A stretch of 5,224 bases of DNA from Lysobacteraceae bacterium. Its GTDB lineage: Bacteria > Pseudomonadota > Gammaproteobacteria > Xanthomonadales > Rhodanobacteraceae. The position numbers and the translations under genes are program-made. Below the pieces are notes generated by a model that searched no databases, was not told the DNA's origin, and was given only the letters and a program-made list of their open reading frames with translations. Below are positions 1-5,224 of the stretch, piece after piece. The stretch lies in assembly GCA_018971925.1 (NCBI GenBank), contig JAGWZT010000177.1, positions 1 through 5,224 of the forward strand, read 5' to 3'. Position 1 is the first letter of the stretch. Each line of letters begins with the position of its first letter.

Positions 1-615
1 ATGGAAATACACGAACGGGTTGTGCTTGTCGGCGTATTGATCCGTTGCGGCGGCCTTGTTGGTCTGGTCTACCTCGCCGATCTTCACGTGCGCGCAGGCC
101 GCGGCTTCGCGCGATGGGTCGGCGCCCATGCTCTCCATGTAGCCCTTCCACATGTAACCGGCGTCCTGCAACTGGTTTGCGAGCGTCTTCACGTCCGCGG
201 GATACACGCACCCCTGGCCGCGAATCTGGCCGTTCGTGTCGAAACCCGGCGCGCTGCGCCGGAACTCGCTGAACACGTGGCAGTCCTGCTGCGTCTCGGG
301 ATTGGGCGCCTGCCCGCTGATGATGGAAATGTAGTTGTCGAGGCTGTCGTGCCCGGTCGCGAAATACCGCGTCAGCAGCGCGCCCTGTTTCGGCAGCTCA
401 TGCGCGAGATACGGCGCGGGCGAATGCGCGCCGAAGGTGACCTGGAACGGCTCGTTTTCCAGCACGATCACGAACACGTGGCGGGGCAGTCGGGGCGAGG
501 CGCCATCCGCCGCGGGGCGCGTCGCCGGGTCGGCAGCGCAGCCGGCCAGCAGCATGCCGATCAGCAGGGTCGATGCAAGTCGCGGCGCCCGCAAGCCGCC
601 AATCGCCAGTCGCAT
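1..615 (-). CDS. Lipoprotein of the phosphoesterase / alkaline phosphatase superfamily type, 5' part (cut by left edge)
   Basis: The frame is open from ATG at 613-615 to base 1 without a stop, so 205 N-terminal residues are present and the C-terminus is missing. Residues 1-26 form a lipoprotein signal: Arg at 2, 9 and 12, a hydrophobic stretch, and lipobox L23-A24-G25-C26. Cys26 is the expected lipidated residue; the next residue is Ala, consistent with export to the outer membrane. The mature part begins with HVFVIVLENEPF (46-57), which resembles the opening strand and metal-binding Glu-Asn of PF04185-type phosphoesterases (acid phosphatase / phospholipase C-like). HDSLDNY at 89-95 resembles the HPSLPNY motif of related acid phosphatases, making S91 a candidate nucleophile. 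YADKHNPFVYFH at the edge also fits the family. The C-terminal metal ligands lie outside the window. The family is inferred from motifs; the substrate cannot be given. It is 58 bases downstream of the small unknown gene and has its own candidate promoter and ribosome site. Confidence 0.8.
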   Translation of the reverse strand, partial: MRLAIGGLRAPRLASTLLIGMLLAGCAADPATRPAADGASPRLPRHVFVIVLENEPFQVTFGAHSPAPYLAHELPKQGALLTRYFATGHDSLDNYISIISGQAPNPETQQDCHVFSEFRRSAPGFDTNGQIRGQGCVYPADVKTLANQLQDAGYMWKGYMESMGADPSREAAACAHVKIGEVDQTNKAAATDQYADKHNPFVYFH

Positions 616-623
616 GTCGCGCA

Positions 624-630
624 CCCCTCT
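624..630 (-). promoter_or_regulatory. Ribosome binding site of the phosphoesterase lipoprotein gene
   Basis: The minus strand reads AGAGGGG here, eight bases before the ATG at 613-615. It supports that start, which also places the lipoprotein signal at the N-terminus. Confidence 0.65.
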
Positions 631-650
631 TCGCCTTCGTGAGGACGCCC

Positions 651-677
651 ACGATAGCAAAGCCGCGGCGCGATCAA
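651..677 (-). promoter_or_regulatory. Candidate sigma-70 promoter for the phosphoesterase lipoprotein gene
   Basis: The minus strand has TTGATC (672-677) as a possible -35 and TATCGT (651-656) as a possible -10, with a 15-base spacer, shorter than the usual 17. TGC directly before the -10 would make an extended -10, which tolerates a poor spacer. The implied transcript start lies near 644, leaving about 29 bases of leader. The -35 overlaps the stop codon of the upstream gene. Both hexamers match the consensus at four of six positions, so this is weak and read-through from upstream is possible. Confidence 0.3.
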
Positions 678-1123
678 TCGGACAGATTCGGCGGAGGATC
701 GATGATCCGCTCGATGGCGATATGCAGATAGCGCCGTGCGTAGCTTGGCCGGTGCTGCGCGAATACCTTGCGCGCGTGCGCCACGTGGCTGGCTTCCGGC
801 GCGAACAAAAACAGGAACGCACCGCCCTTGCGGGCGAGCTCCGCGTCATCCTTCAGGAAGCCCGTCTCGGTCCCGGCGAATTCGGCGATGCGCGTCTCGG
901 CGCGTTGCAGCCAGTTGGCTTCGCGGTGTGCTTCCAGTTGGTTGATCACGAAATCGCCCGTGGTCGCGCGGACGTTCTCGGCATCGACGCCGGACTCGGT
1001 GAACGCGTGTTCGGCCTCCTGCGCATCGTGCAGGCTCGGGTAGCCGGCGACGATGTAGTGCTTCGGGTAGAACGTGCCGAAGGAGGTATCGCTTTGCTTG
1101 AAGAATGCCCAATGCCTGATCAT
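674..1123 (-). CDS. Small protein of unknown function, 149 residues
   Basis: I do not recognise this family with certainty. The 149-residue product begins MIRHWAFFKQ and looks like a soluble cytoplasmic protein, with no signal peptide or membrane segment. A strand HYIVAGYPSL (22-31) followed by a helix DAQEAEHAFTESGV (33-46) looks like the beta-alpha start of a ferredoxin-like fold, as in small stress-type proteins that begin with a V/I-x-G-x-Y/F strand and a DAQxA helix. A second strand GGAFLFLFAPE (100-110) is followed by a helix and a basic segment RPSYARRY (125-132). Start choice: ATG at 1121-1123 has GGGA nine bases upstream. An in-frame ATG at 1130-1132 adds three residues, with GGGA touching it. 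A TTG at 1214-1216 would add 31 residues but lies in the T-tract after metG and is unlikely. The gene follows metG by 118 bases on the same strand and may be co-transcribed. Confidence 0.72.
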   Translation of the reverse strand: MIRHWAFFKQSDTSFGTFYPKHYIVAGYPSLHDAQEAEHAFTESGVDAENVRATTGDFVINQLEAHREANWLQRAETRIAEFAGTETGFLKDDAELARKGGAFLFLFAPEASHVAHARKVFAQHRPSYARRYLHIAIERIIDPPPNLSD

Positions 1124-1214
1124 GGCGATCATTCCCGCGCGGTCCAGCGACGGCCGCGCGGTGCGGCTCCAAACCAGGTCGCACGGCACCGTCAAAGGCT
1201 GCGCCGTCGATTGC

Positions 1215-1242
1215 AAAAAAAACGTTGCCGATGCGTGACGGC
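1215..1242 (-). terminator. Possible weak intrinsic terminator after metG
   Basis: On the minus strand GCCG (1239-1242) and CGGC (1227-1230) can pair around an eight-base loop, followed by AACG and a run of eight T (1215-1222). The position directly at the metG stop and the T-run fit a terminator, but the stem is only four pairs, so termination may be partial. An alternative five-pair stem (CGTGA/TCACG) starts inside the metG end and lies further from the T-run. Confidence 0.35.
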
Positions 1243-3386
1243 TACTTCACGGGGGCGCCGGGCAGGGCGCCGTCGTCGGCGTCGAGCAGGAACAGATCCG
1301 CGCCGCCGCTGCCGGCCGACAGGATCATGCCCTCGCTGACACCGAAGCGCATCTTGCGCGGGGCGAGGTTGGCGATGAATACCACGTTGCGGCCGGCCAG
1401 CTTTCCGGGATCGGTATAGGCCGCCTTGATGCCCGAAAAGATCTGGCGCTTGCCGAGTTCGCCGGCGTCCAGCTCGAAGCGCAGCAGCTTGTCGGAACCG
1501 TCCACGGCCTCGCACACCAGCACCTTGCCTACGCGCAGGTCGAGCTTCGCGAAGTCGTCGATGGAGATGGTTTCCGAACTAGAAGAGGAGGGTTTGGAAG
1601 GGACGGACGTATCGTTCATCGTGTGGCTTTCCGGTGCGGCGTTTTTGCCCGCTCTCCCGTTTGTGGGTGAGGGCAGGGGCGAGGGGGAGCCTTGCGTGGG
1701 ATTCATAGCGAGCGATTCTTTCGAGGCTTCGATCATGGCTTCGACGTTCTTCGGTTCGATGCGTGTGACCAGCGTCTGGAACGGCTTGATGGCGTGGCCG
1801 AGCAACGGGCGCAGCGCGGCTTCGAAATCGGCGGGCGTGTCGTCCATGAATGCGAACGCGCGCGCGGCGGTGGCCGGCACGATGGGCGCCAGCCAGATCG
1901 TCAGCAGCCGGAAATAGTTGAGCGCCAGGGTCAGCACGATGTGCAGCTCGTCGCGCTTCGATTCGTCCCTGGCCATCACCCACGGCGCGTGGTCGGCGAC
2001 GTACGCGTTGGCCTCGTCCGCGACTTCGATGATCAGCCGGATGGCGGCGGCGTAGTCGCGCAATTCGTACAGCGCCGCGCAGGCTTCCAGCTTGGCCGCC
2101 GCCGCGTCGTATCGCGCATGCACGGTCTCGGGCAGCGTTGCCGCCAGCTTGCCGTCGAACAGCTTGTGCACAAAACCCGCGCAACGGCTGGCGATGTTCG
2201 CCCACTTGCCGACCAGGTGCGAGTTGACGCGCTCTTCGAACGCTTTAAGGTCGAGGTCAATGTCGGCCAGCGTCGGCCCGAGCATCGAGGCGAGGTAATA
2301 GCGAAGGTAATCCGCGTCCAGATGATCGAGGTAGGTACGGGCGTTGACGAACGTGCCGCGCGACTTCGACATCTTGGCGCCGTCCACGGTGAGGAATCCG
2401 TGCACGTTCACCGCCGTCGGCATGCGCAGGCCGGCGCCGTGCAGCATCGCCGGCCAGAACAGCGTGTGGAAGTAGATGATGTCCTTGCCGATGAAATGCA
2501 CCATTTCGGTGTCACTGCCGGCGCGGATGAAGCGCTCGAAATCGGCCGCGGCGAGTCCGGACTTGCTGCCGCCCTCGCACAGTTCCTTGAACGCGGCAAG
2601 GTAACCGACCGGCGCATCCACCCATACGTAGAAGTATTTGCCGGGTTGGCCGGGGATTTCGAAGCCGAAATACGGCGCGTCGCGCGACACGTCCCAGCTG
2701 CGCAGGCCGTCCGCGAACCACTCCTTCAATTTGTTGACGACTTCGGCTTGCAGGCCGCCTGCGGCGCGGCGTTCCTCAAGCCACGTTTTCAACAGTCCTT
2801 CGAAGTCGGCCAGTTTGACGAAGAAGTGCAGCGATTGCTTTTCGACGGGCTTCGCGCCCGACACGACGGAGTAAGGGTTGATCAGGTCGATCGGGTTGTA
2901 GGTGCTGCCGCACACTTCGCAGGCATCACCGTACTGGTCCTTCGAATGACACACCGGGCACTCGCCCTTGATGAAACGATCGGGCAGGAACATCTGCCGC
3001 TCGGGATCGAACAGCTGCTTGACCGGCTTCGATTCGACGTGGCCGTTTTGCTCAAGCGCGCGCCAGATGCGATACGTCAGTTTGCGGTTGGCGTCGGTGT
3101 GGGTGCTGGAATAATGGTCGTAGGCGACGCCGAAATCGCGTAGGTCGGCCGTGTGTTCCTTCCACACGTTGCCGATCAGCGTTTCCGGCGTGATGCCTTC
3201 CTTCTCCGCGCGCAGCATGATCGAGGTGCCGTGCGCGTCATCCGCGCAGACGTAGTGCACCGTGTTCCCGGCCATCCGCATCGCGCGCACCCAGATGTCC
3301 GACTGCACGTGTTCGACGACATGGCCCAAGTGGATGCGGCCATTCGCGTAGGGCAGGGCACTGGTGACCAGGATTTCGCGGGGCAT
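1242..3386 (-). CDS. metG: Methionyl-tRNA synthetase
   Basis: Charges initiator and elongator tRNA-Met with methionine using ATP, in the cytoplasm. The 714-residue product is the long dimeric type. The N-terminal class I catalytic core starts PREILVTSALPYANG with the HIGH-type motif HLGH at 19-22. The zinc insertion has two knuckles, C143-x2-C146 and C156-x2-C159. KMSKS is at 338-342. The anticodon-binding helical domain spans about 375-560. A linker of about 45 residues (561-605) leads to a Trbp111-like tRNA-binding / dimerisation domain (about 607-714, starting ISIDDFAKLDLRVGKV). E. coli MetG is 677 residues; the excess here is partly in the linker, which is rich in Pro and Ser, includes a five-Ser run (600-604) and holds a repeat-like segment (see the entry at 1647-1688). 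Start: ATG at 3384-3386 gives the usual MPREILVTSALP beginning; an upstream TTG (3405-3407) would add seven residues. No strong ribosome site precedes the ATG. The stop is TAG. Confidence 0.97.
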   Translation of the reverse strand: MPREILVTSALPYANGRIHLGHVVEHVQSDIWVRAMRMAGNTVHYVCADDAHGTSIMLRAEKEGITPETLIGNVWKEHTADLRDFGVAYDHYSSTHTDANRKLTYRIWRALEQNGHVESKPVKQLFDPERQMFLPDRFIKGECPVCHSKDQYGDACEVCGSTYNPIDLINPYSVVSGAKPVEKQSLHFFVKLADFEGLLKTWLEERRAAGGLQAEVVNKLKEWFADGLRSWDVSRDAPYFGFEIPGQPGKYFYVWVDAPVGYLAAFKELCEGGSKSGLAAADFERFIRAGSDTEMVHFIGKDIIYFHTLFWPAMLHGAGLRMPTAVNVHGFLTVDGAKMSKSRGTFVNARTYLDHLDADYLRYYLASMLGPTLADIDLDLKAFEERVNSHLVGKWANIASRCAGFVHKLFDGKLAATLPETVHARYDAAAAKLEACAALYELRDYAAAIRLIIEVADEANAYVADHAPWVMARDESKRDELHIVLTLALNYFRLLTIWLAPIVPATAARAFAFMDDTPADFEAALRPLLGHAIKPFQTLVTRIEPKNVEAMIEASKESLAMNPTQGSPSPLPSPTNGRAGKNAAPESHTMNDTSVPSKPSSSSSETISIDDFAKLDLRVGKVLVCEAVDGSDKLLRFELDAGELGKRQIFSGIKAAYTDPGKLAGRNVVFIANLAPRKMRFGVSEGMILSAGSGGADLFLLDADDGALPGAPVK
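1647..1688 (-). repeat. Repeat-like palindromic segment translated within the MetG linker
   Basis: The minus strand carries a C-rich lead resembling CCCCTCGCCCCTGCC, then CTCACCC (1665-1671), a six-base loop (1659-1664) and GGGAGAG (1652-1658), a seven-base stem with one mismatch. This layout matches the widespread extragenic repeat of many GC-rich proteobacteria, a CCCTCACCCC lead followed by CTCTCCC-loop-GGGAGAG. Here it is in frame in metG and encodes SPSPLPSPTNGRAG (residues 567-580), a peptide typical of that repeat when translated. It sits between the anticodon-binding domain and the C-terminal tRNA-binding domain, where extra length is tolerated. Identification is by remembered pattern; no second copy is in the window. 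Confidence 0.6.
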
Positions 3387-3418
3387 TGCTCGGATTCGCA
3401 ATCGCAAGACAATCGCGG

Positions 3419-3427
3419 ATTATCGCA
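3419..3427 (-). promoter_or_regulatory. Candidate extended -10 promoter of metG
   Basis: The minus strand reads TGC followed by GATAAT (3419-3424), five of six matches to the -10 consensus plus the TGn extension. The nearest -35-like element, TTGGGG, is 20 bases upstream and too far to be convincing. The implied transcript start is near 3412, about 26 bases before the metG ATG. It lies between the REP pair and metG, so metG need not depend on transcription from phaB. Confidence 0.4.
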
Positions 3428-3459
3428 TGGTACGAGACTTGCACCCCCAAGCGCCCTGG

Positions 3460-3490
3460 GTAGGGCGGGAGCAGCGCAGCGAATCCCGCC
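3460..3490 (+). repeat. REP-type palindrome with GTAG head, copy 1
   Basis: GTAG (3460-3463) is followed by GGCGGGA (3464-3470), a 13-base loop, and TCCCGCC (3484-3490): a perfect seven-pair stem. A GTAG tetranucleotide before a GC-rich hairpin is the layout of REP elements tied to RAYT transposases, for example the GTAG elements of Stenotrophomonas. The GCGCAGCGAA in the loop is also typical of such repeats. Together with copy 2 in the opposite orientation it forms a BIME-like pair in the gap upstream of metG. Confidence 0.7.
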
Positions 3491-3529
3491 ACGGTAGTTT
3501 CAAGTGACTTCAACTGGTGCTGGGCAAGC

Positions 3530-3551
3530 GGCGGGTTGTCACCCGCCCTAC
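3530..3551 (-). repeat. REP-type palindrome with GTAG head, copy 2 (inverted)
   Basis: Read on the minus strand, GTAG (3548-3551) is followed by GGCGGGT (3541-3547), a four-base loop, and ACCCGCC (3530-3536). The stem is a perfect seven pairs and nearly the same as in copy 1, but the loop is much shorter. It begins six bases after the stop codon of the low-GC gene, so it would be the first structure in that transcript's 3' end and could stabilise or help terminate it. There is no T-run after it, so a standard intrinsic terminator is not supported. Confidence 0.7.
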
Positions 3552-3556
3552 GGGTT

Positions 3557-4042
3557 CTAAGTTCGTCGTTTCATCCAATCTCGGATGCTCGCTTGTGTTT
3601 CTGCAGGTAACTTCTGAAGTTGGCGGGTTATCAGTGATGGATACGAATTCGGATCGGGAGCATCCGGGTACGCAGCGCCATAGAGAGTAAGCACGGGCGC
3701 GGGCTCTATTGGAGTGCCTTCGTCTAAGCCAAATTTAGCCGTAGCTTCAACGCGTGCGGTTTGCACAGCGAGTTCTTGAAAGTCTGGGTTCAGCTCTAGC
3801 CATGTGTCGGAAACAGCTTTGATTTCCTCTGGGGAGATGGAACGCACGTGCTCTTCGGATAGTGTGCCGAGAAAAAGCCAATTCGAAATAGCCGCTGCTT
3901 TCTGCGCCGCTACAGTCTTGGACAATTCGATTTCCTTGAAGTCATTCTGAATGGCGCATGCGACGATTAGGCGTCCGGTTGACGCAAGGCCGATCATGCG
4001 TGCCATGAGTTGGCGTTTGCGTTTTTGGAATAACCCAAGCAT
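3557..4042 (-). CDS. Hypothetical protein in low-GC DNA, 161 residues
   Basis: I do not recognise this protein. It starts with a very basic stretch (QKRKRQLMARM, 6-16), then a mildly hydrophobic segment (17-31) too short and polar to be a clear membrane span. A helical middle follows (about 36-100), then a Pro-rich part with PIEPAPVL (111-118) and PDAPDPNSYP (126-135), and a basic end DWMKRRT. No catalytic or metal-binding motif is visible. The coding DNA is about 50% G+C in three sampled 60-base rows, well below its neighbours, which suggests recent acquisition or weak selection. The start is uncertain: ATG at 4040-4042 lacks a clear ribosome site, as does ATG at 4004-4006 (residue 13). It begins 45 bases after the phaB stop and could be read from the phaB transcript. 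A 161-codon open frame at this base composition is moderately good evidence for a real gene. Confidence 0.55.
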   Translation of the reverse strand: MLGLFQKRKRQLMARMIGLASTGRLIVACAIQNDFKEIELSKTVAAQKAAAISNWLFLGTLSEEHVRSISPEEIKAVSDTWLELNPDFQELAVQTARVEATAKFGLDEGTPIEPAPVLTLYGAAYPDAPDPNSYPSLITRQLQKLPAETQASIRDWMKRRT

Positions 4043-4087
4043 GTCGAGGAGTTCTGCCCAAAAGACGTTCCTGCATGCACCGCACAG

Positions 4088-4828
4088 TTACCACCCCATG
4101 TAGTGCCCGCCGTTGATCGCCAGGTTCGCACCGGTGATCCACGCGGCTTTTTCGTCGAGGAAGAACGCGATGGCGTAGGCTATTTCGTCGGGTTCGCCGA
4201 GTCGGCCCAGCGGAATCTGCGCGACGATCTTGGCGCGCACGTCTTCGGGCACGGCCATCACCATGTCGGTGCCGATGTAGCCGGGCGAGACGGTGTTGAC
4301 GGTGATGCCGAACTTGGCGTTTTCCTGCGCCAGCGAGATGGTGAAGCCGTGCATGCCGGCTTTCGCGGCGGCGTAGTTGGCCTGCCCGTACTGACCCTTC
4401 TGGCCGTTGATCGAACTGATCTGCACGATGCGGCCCCACTTGCGCGCGCGCATGCCCTCGATCACCTGCCGCGTCACGTTGAAGCACGCATTGAGGTTGG
4501 TGTTCACCACGTCCGTCCACTGCTGGTAACTCATCTTGTGGAACGTGGTGTCGCGGGTGATACCGGCGTTGTTGATCAGGATGTCGATGGGGCCCAGTTT
4601 TTGTTCGACCTCGCGCACCATCGCCTCGCACGATTGCGGATCGGTGACATCGCCCTTGACCGTGAGTACGTCGATGCCTTCGCCCTTGAGTTTGTCGCGC
4701 CACGCCTTGGTCTTTTCCTCGTTGCGGTAATTGGTCGCAACCTTGTAACCCATCTTGGCGAGCCGATGGACGATCGCGGTACCGATGCCACCCGTACCCC
4801 CCGTTACCAGTGCCACGCGTGCGCTCAT
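4088..4828 (-). CDS. phaB: Acetoacetyl-CoA reductase (NADPH-dependent, SDR family)
   Basis: Reduces acetoacetyl-CoA to (R)-3-hydroxybutyryl-CoA, the monomer for polyhydroxybutyrate, in the cytoplasm. The 246-residue product equals the length of Cupriavidus PhaB. The Rossmann nucleotide motif TGGTGGIG is at 9-16 and NNAG at 86-89. The SDR tetrad reads N111 (in NTNL), S139 (in ISSINGQKGQYGQ), Y152 and K156 (in NYAAAKAG). The segments NNAGITRD, WGRIVQISS, NGQKGQ and TVNTVSPGYIGTDMV are characteristic of PhaB and separate it from most FabG proteins, although FabG-like use in fatty acid synthesis cannot be excluded from sequence alone. The end GGHYMGW also fits PhaB. Start ATG has a strong ribosome site. 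The partners phaA and phaC are not in the window. It lies 146 bases after gluQ on the same strand, far enough for its own promoter, though I found no convincing one. Confidence 0.93.
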   Translation of the reverse strand: MSARVALVTGGTGGIGTAIVHRLAKMGYKVATNYRNEEKTKAWRDKLKGEGIDVLTVKGDVTDPQSCEAMVREVEQKLGPIDILINNAGITRDTTFHKMSYQQWTDVVNTNLNACFNVTRQVIEGMRARKWGRIVQISSINGQKGQYGQANYAAAKAGMHGFTISLAQENAKFGITVNTVSPGYIGTDMVMAVPEDVRAKIVAQIPLGRLGEPDEIAYAIAFFLDEKAAWITGANLAINGGHYMGW

Positions 4829-4833
4829 GACGG

Positions 4834-4840
4834 CTCCTAC
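4834..4840 (-). promoter_or_regulatory. Ribosome binding site of phaB
   Basis: The minus strand reads GTAGGAG, five bases before the phaB ATG, a strong match to the anti-Shine-Dalgarno sequence. It fixes the phaB start. ACGG and CCGT flank TAGGAG and could form a four-pair hairpin with the site in its loop (4830-4843). Confidence 0.75.
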
Positions 4841-4897
4841 CGTGTGATGGTGCGGCCATCCTACGCCAGCCCCACTGGCGGCGGGAGACTTCGAGAA

Positions 4898-4962
4898 CGG
4901 AGCCGCAACCTGTTACGCTCCGGGGCTTGTTTCCTGGATCGCGGCCGTGCGCTGAGCGGCCG
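4898..4962 (-). terminator. Two small dyads downstream of gluQ; possible weak terminator region
   Basis: In the gluQ-phaB gap (4829-4974) two inverted repeats follow the gluQ stop. The first pairs CGGCCG (4957-4962) with CGGCCG (4942-4947) around nine bases. The second pairs CGGAGC with GCTCCG (4917-4922 and 4898-4903) around 13 bases. Neither is followed by a T-run, so they may be mRNA 3'-end structures or chance pairing in GC-rich DNA. Nearer phaB, GATGG/CCATC (4846-4860) forms another short dyad. Nothing else is seen in the gap. Confidence 0.25.
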
Positions 4963-4974
4963 GCGCGGGCGGTA

Positions 4975-5224
4975 TCACCCGTTCGCCATTCGCACCGCGT
5001 TTGACGCCGTGCGTGTGGTGATACCGCGCAACGATGAAAGATCGAGTCTCTGTGCGGCGGTGTGCAACATCGTCGCAACATCGTCCGCGCCGGGCACGGG
5101 CTGCCCGAGAAAACGCAGCGCGTCTGCCAGCGCCGCCCGGGGATCCGCCGTATCCACCGCCGGCGCGTCACTGGATTTCGAAAGTTTGCGGCCTTGCGCA
5201 TCCACGGCAAGCGGCAGGTGCAGG
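4975..5224 (-). CDS. gluQ: Glutamyl-Q tRNA(Asp) synthetase, C-terminal part (cut by right edge)
   Basis: GluQRS activates glutamate and transfers it to queuosine at position 34 of tRNA-Asp, a modification rather than an aminoacylation step. The 82 residues present begin LHLPLAVDAQGRKLSKS, which includes the KMSKS-type signature KLSKS and the conserved HLPLA lead. The remaining ADALRFLGQPVP and the short tail match the truncated end of GluQRS, which lacks the anticodon-binding domain of GltX. GltX would continue for about 200 more residues after this motif, whereas here TGA comes about 70 residues later, so GluQ is favoured. The HIGH-type motif and zinc site lie beyond the right edge. Confidence 0.88.
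   Translation of the reverse strand, partial: LHLPLAVDAQGRKLSKSSDAPAVDTADPRAALADALRFLGQPVPGADDVATMLHTAAQRLDLSSLRGITTRTASNAVRMANG

Noticed and set aside
1..642. Plus-strand frame of 213 codons
   Set aside because: Its translation is Arg/Val-rich without family motifs and lies antisense to the lipoprotein gene, which has a ribosome site, lipobox and phosphoesterase-like motifs.
1133..1216. N-terminal extension of the 149-residue protein from TTG at 1214-1216
   Set aside because: The TTG falls inside the T-run after metG with no ribosome site, and the extra residues look like translated non-coding sequence.
335..1339. Plus-strand frame of 334 codons
   Set aside because: It runs antisense across three minus-strand genes and the gaps between them, and its composition is that of a GC-rich shadow frame.
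1692..3143. Plus-strand frame of 483 codons antisense to metG
   Set aside because: Long antisense frames are common opposite highly biased GC-rich genes; the translation is rich in Arg, Val, Gly and His with no recognisable domain.
3530..3551. REP copy 2 as a standard intrinsic terminator of the low-GC gene
   Set aside because: The hairpin is strong and well placed, but no T-run follows it on the minus strand.
4040..4090. Low-GC gene lies in the same frame as phaB, separated by a TAA and 15 sense codons, suggesting read-through fusion
   Set aside because: Same-frame placement has a one in three chance, PhaB ends at its normal C-terminus, and nothing around the TAA suggests read-through or recoding.
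3942..5210. Minus-strand frame of 422 codons spanning phaB and the gluQ end
   Set aside because: It is out of frame with both PhaB and GluQ, which are strongly supported, and reads as Arg/Gly-rich low-information sequence.

Overview
The window is GC-rich chromosomal DNA with every supportable gene on the minus strand. In transcription order (high to low coordinates) these are: the 3' end of gluQ, phaB, a low-GC gene of unknown function, an intergenic region with two inverted REP-type hairpins, metG, a small gene of unknown function, and the 5' part of a lipoprotein gene of the phosphoesterase (alkaline phosphatase superfamily) type that runs off the left edge. The GluQ and MetG sequences, the high GC and the GTAG-headed REP hairpins suggest a gammaproteobacterium, possibly of the Xanthomonadales. 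That placement is inference from remembered family features, not from a search.

Right part (about 4088-5224): gluQ encodes the enzyme that glutamylates queuosine in tRNA-Asp; only its C-terminal part is present. After a 146-base gap with two small dyads comes phaB, a complete acetoacetyl-CoA reductase of the polyhydroxyalkanoate pathway. No phaA or phaC is in the window.

Middle (about 3387-4087): a 161-residue unknown protein is encoded by DNA of about 50% G+C (three sampled 60-base rows gave 29-30 G+C each), against 70% in a sampled row of metG. Just after its stop lies a pair of GTAG-headed palindromes in opposite orientation, then a candidate metG promoter.

Left part (1-3386): metG is full length with HLGH, two CxxC zinc knuckles, KMSKS and a C-terminal tRNA-binding domain. 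Its linker is long and carries a stretch that looks like a translated extragenic palindromic repeat. Downstream are a 149-residue unknown protein and the lipoprotein. The lipoprotein is easy to miss because its reading frame is open to the window edge and a long antisense frame lies over it.

The genes do not form one pathway: two concern tRNA (gluQ, metG), one carbon storage (phaB), one the cell envelope. I found no CRISPR array, RNA gene, transposase or defence module. The points most worth a second look are the repeat translated inside metG and the low-GC gene beside the REP pair.
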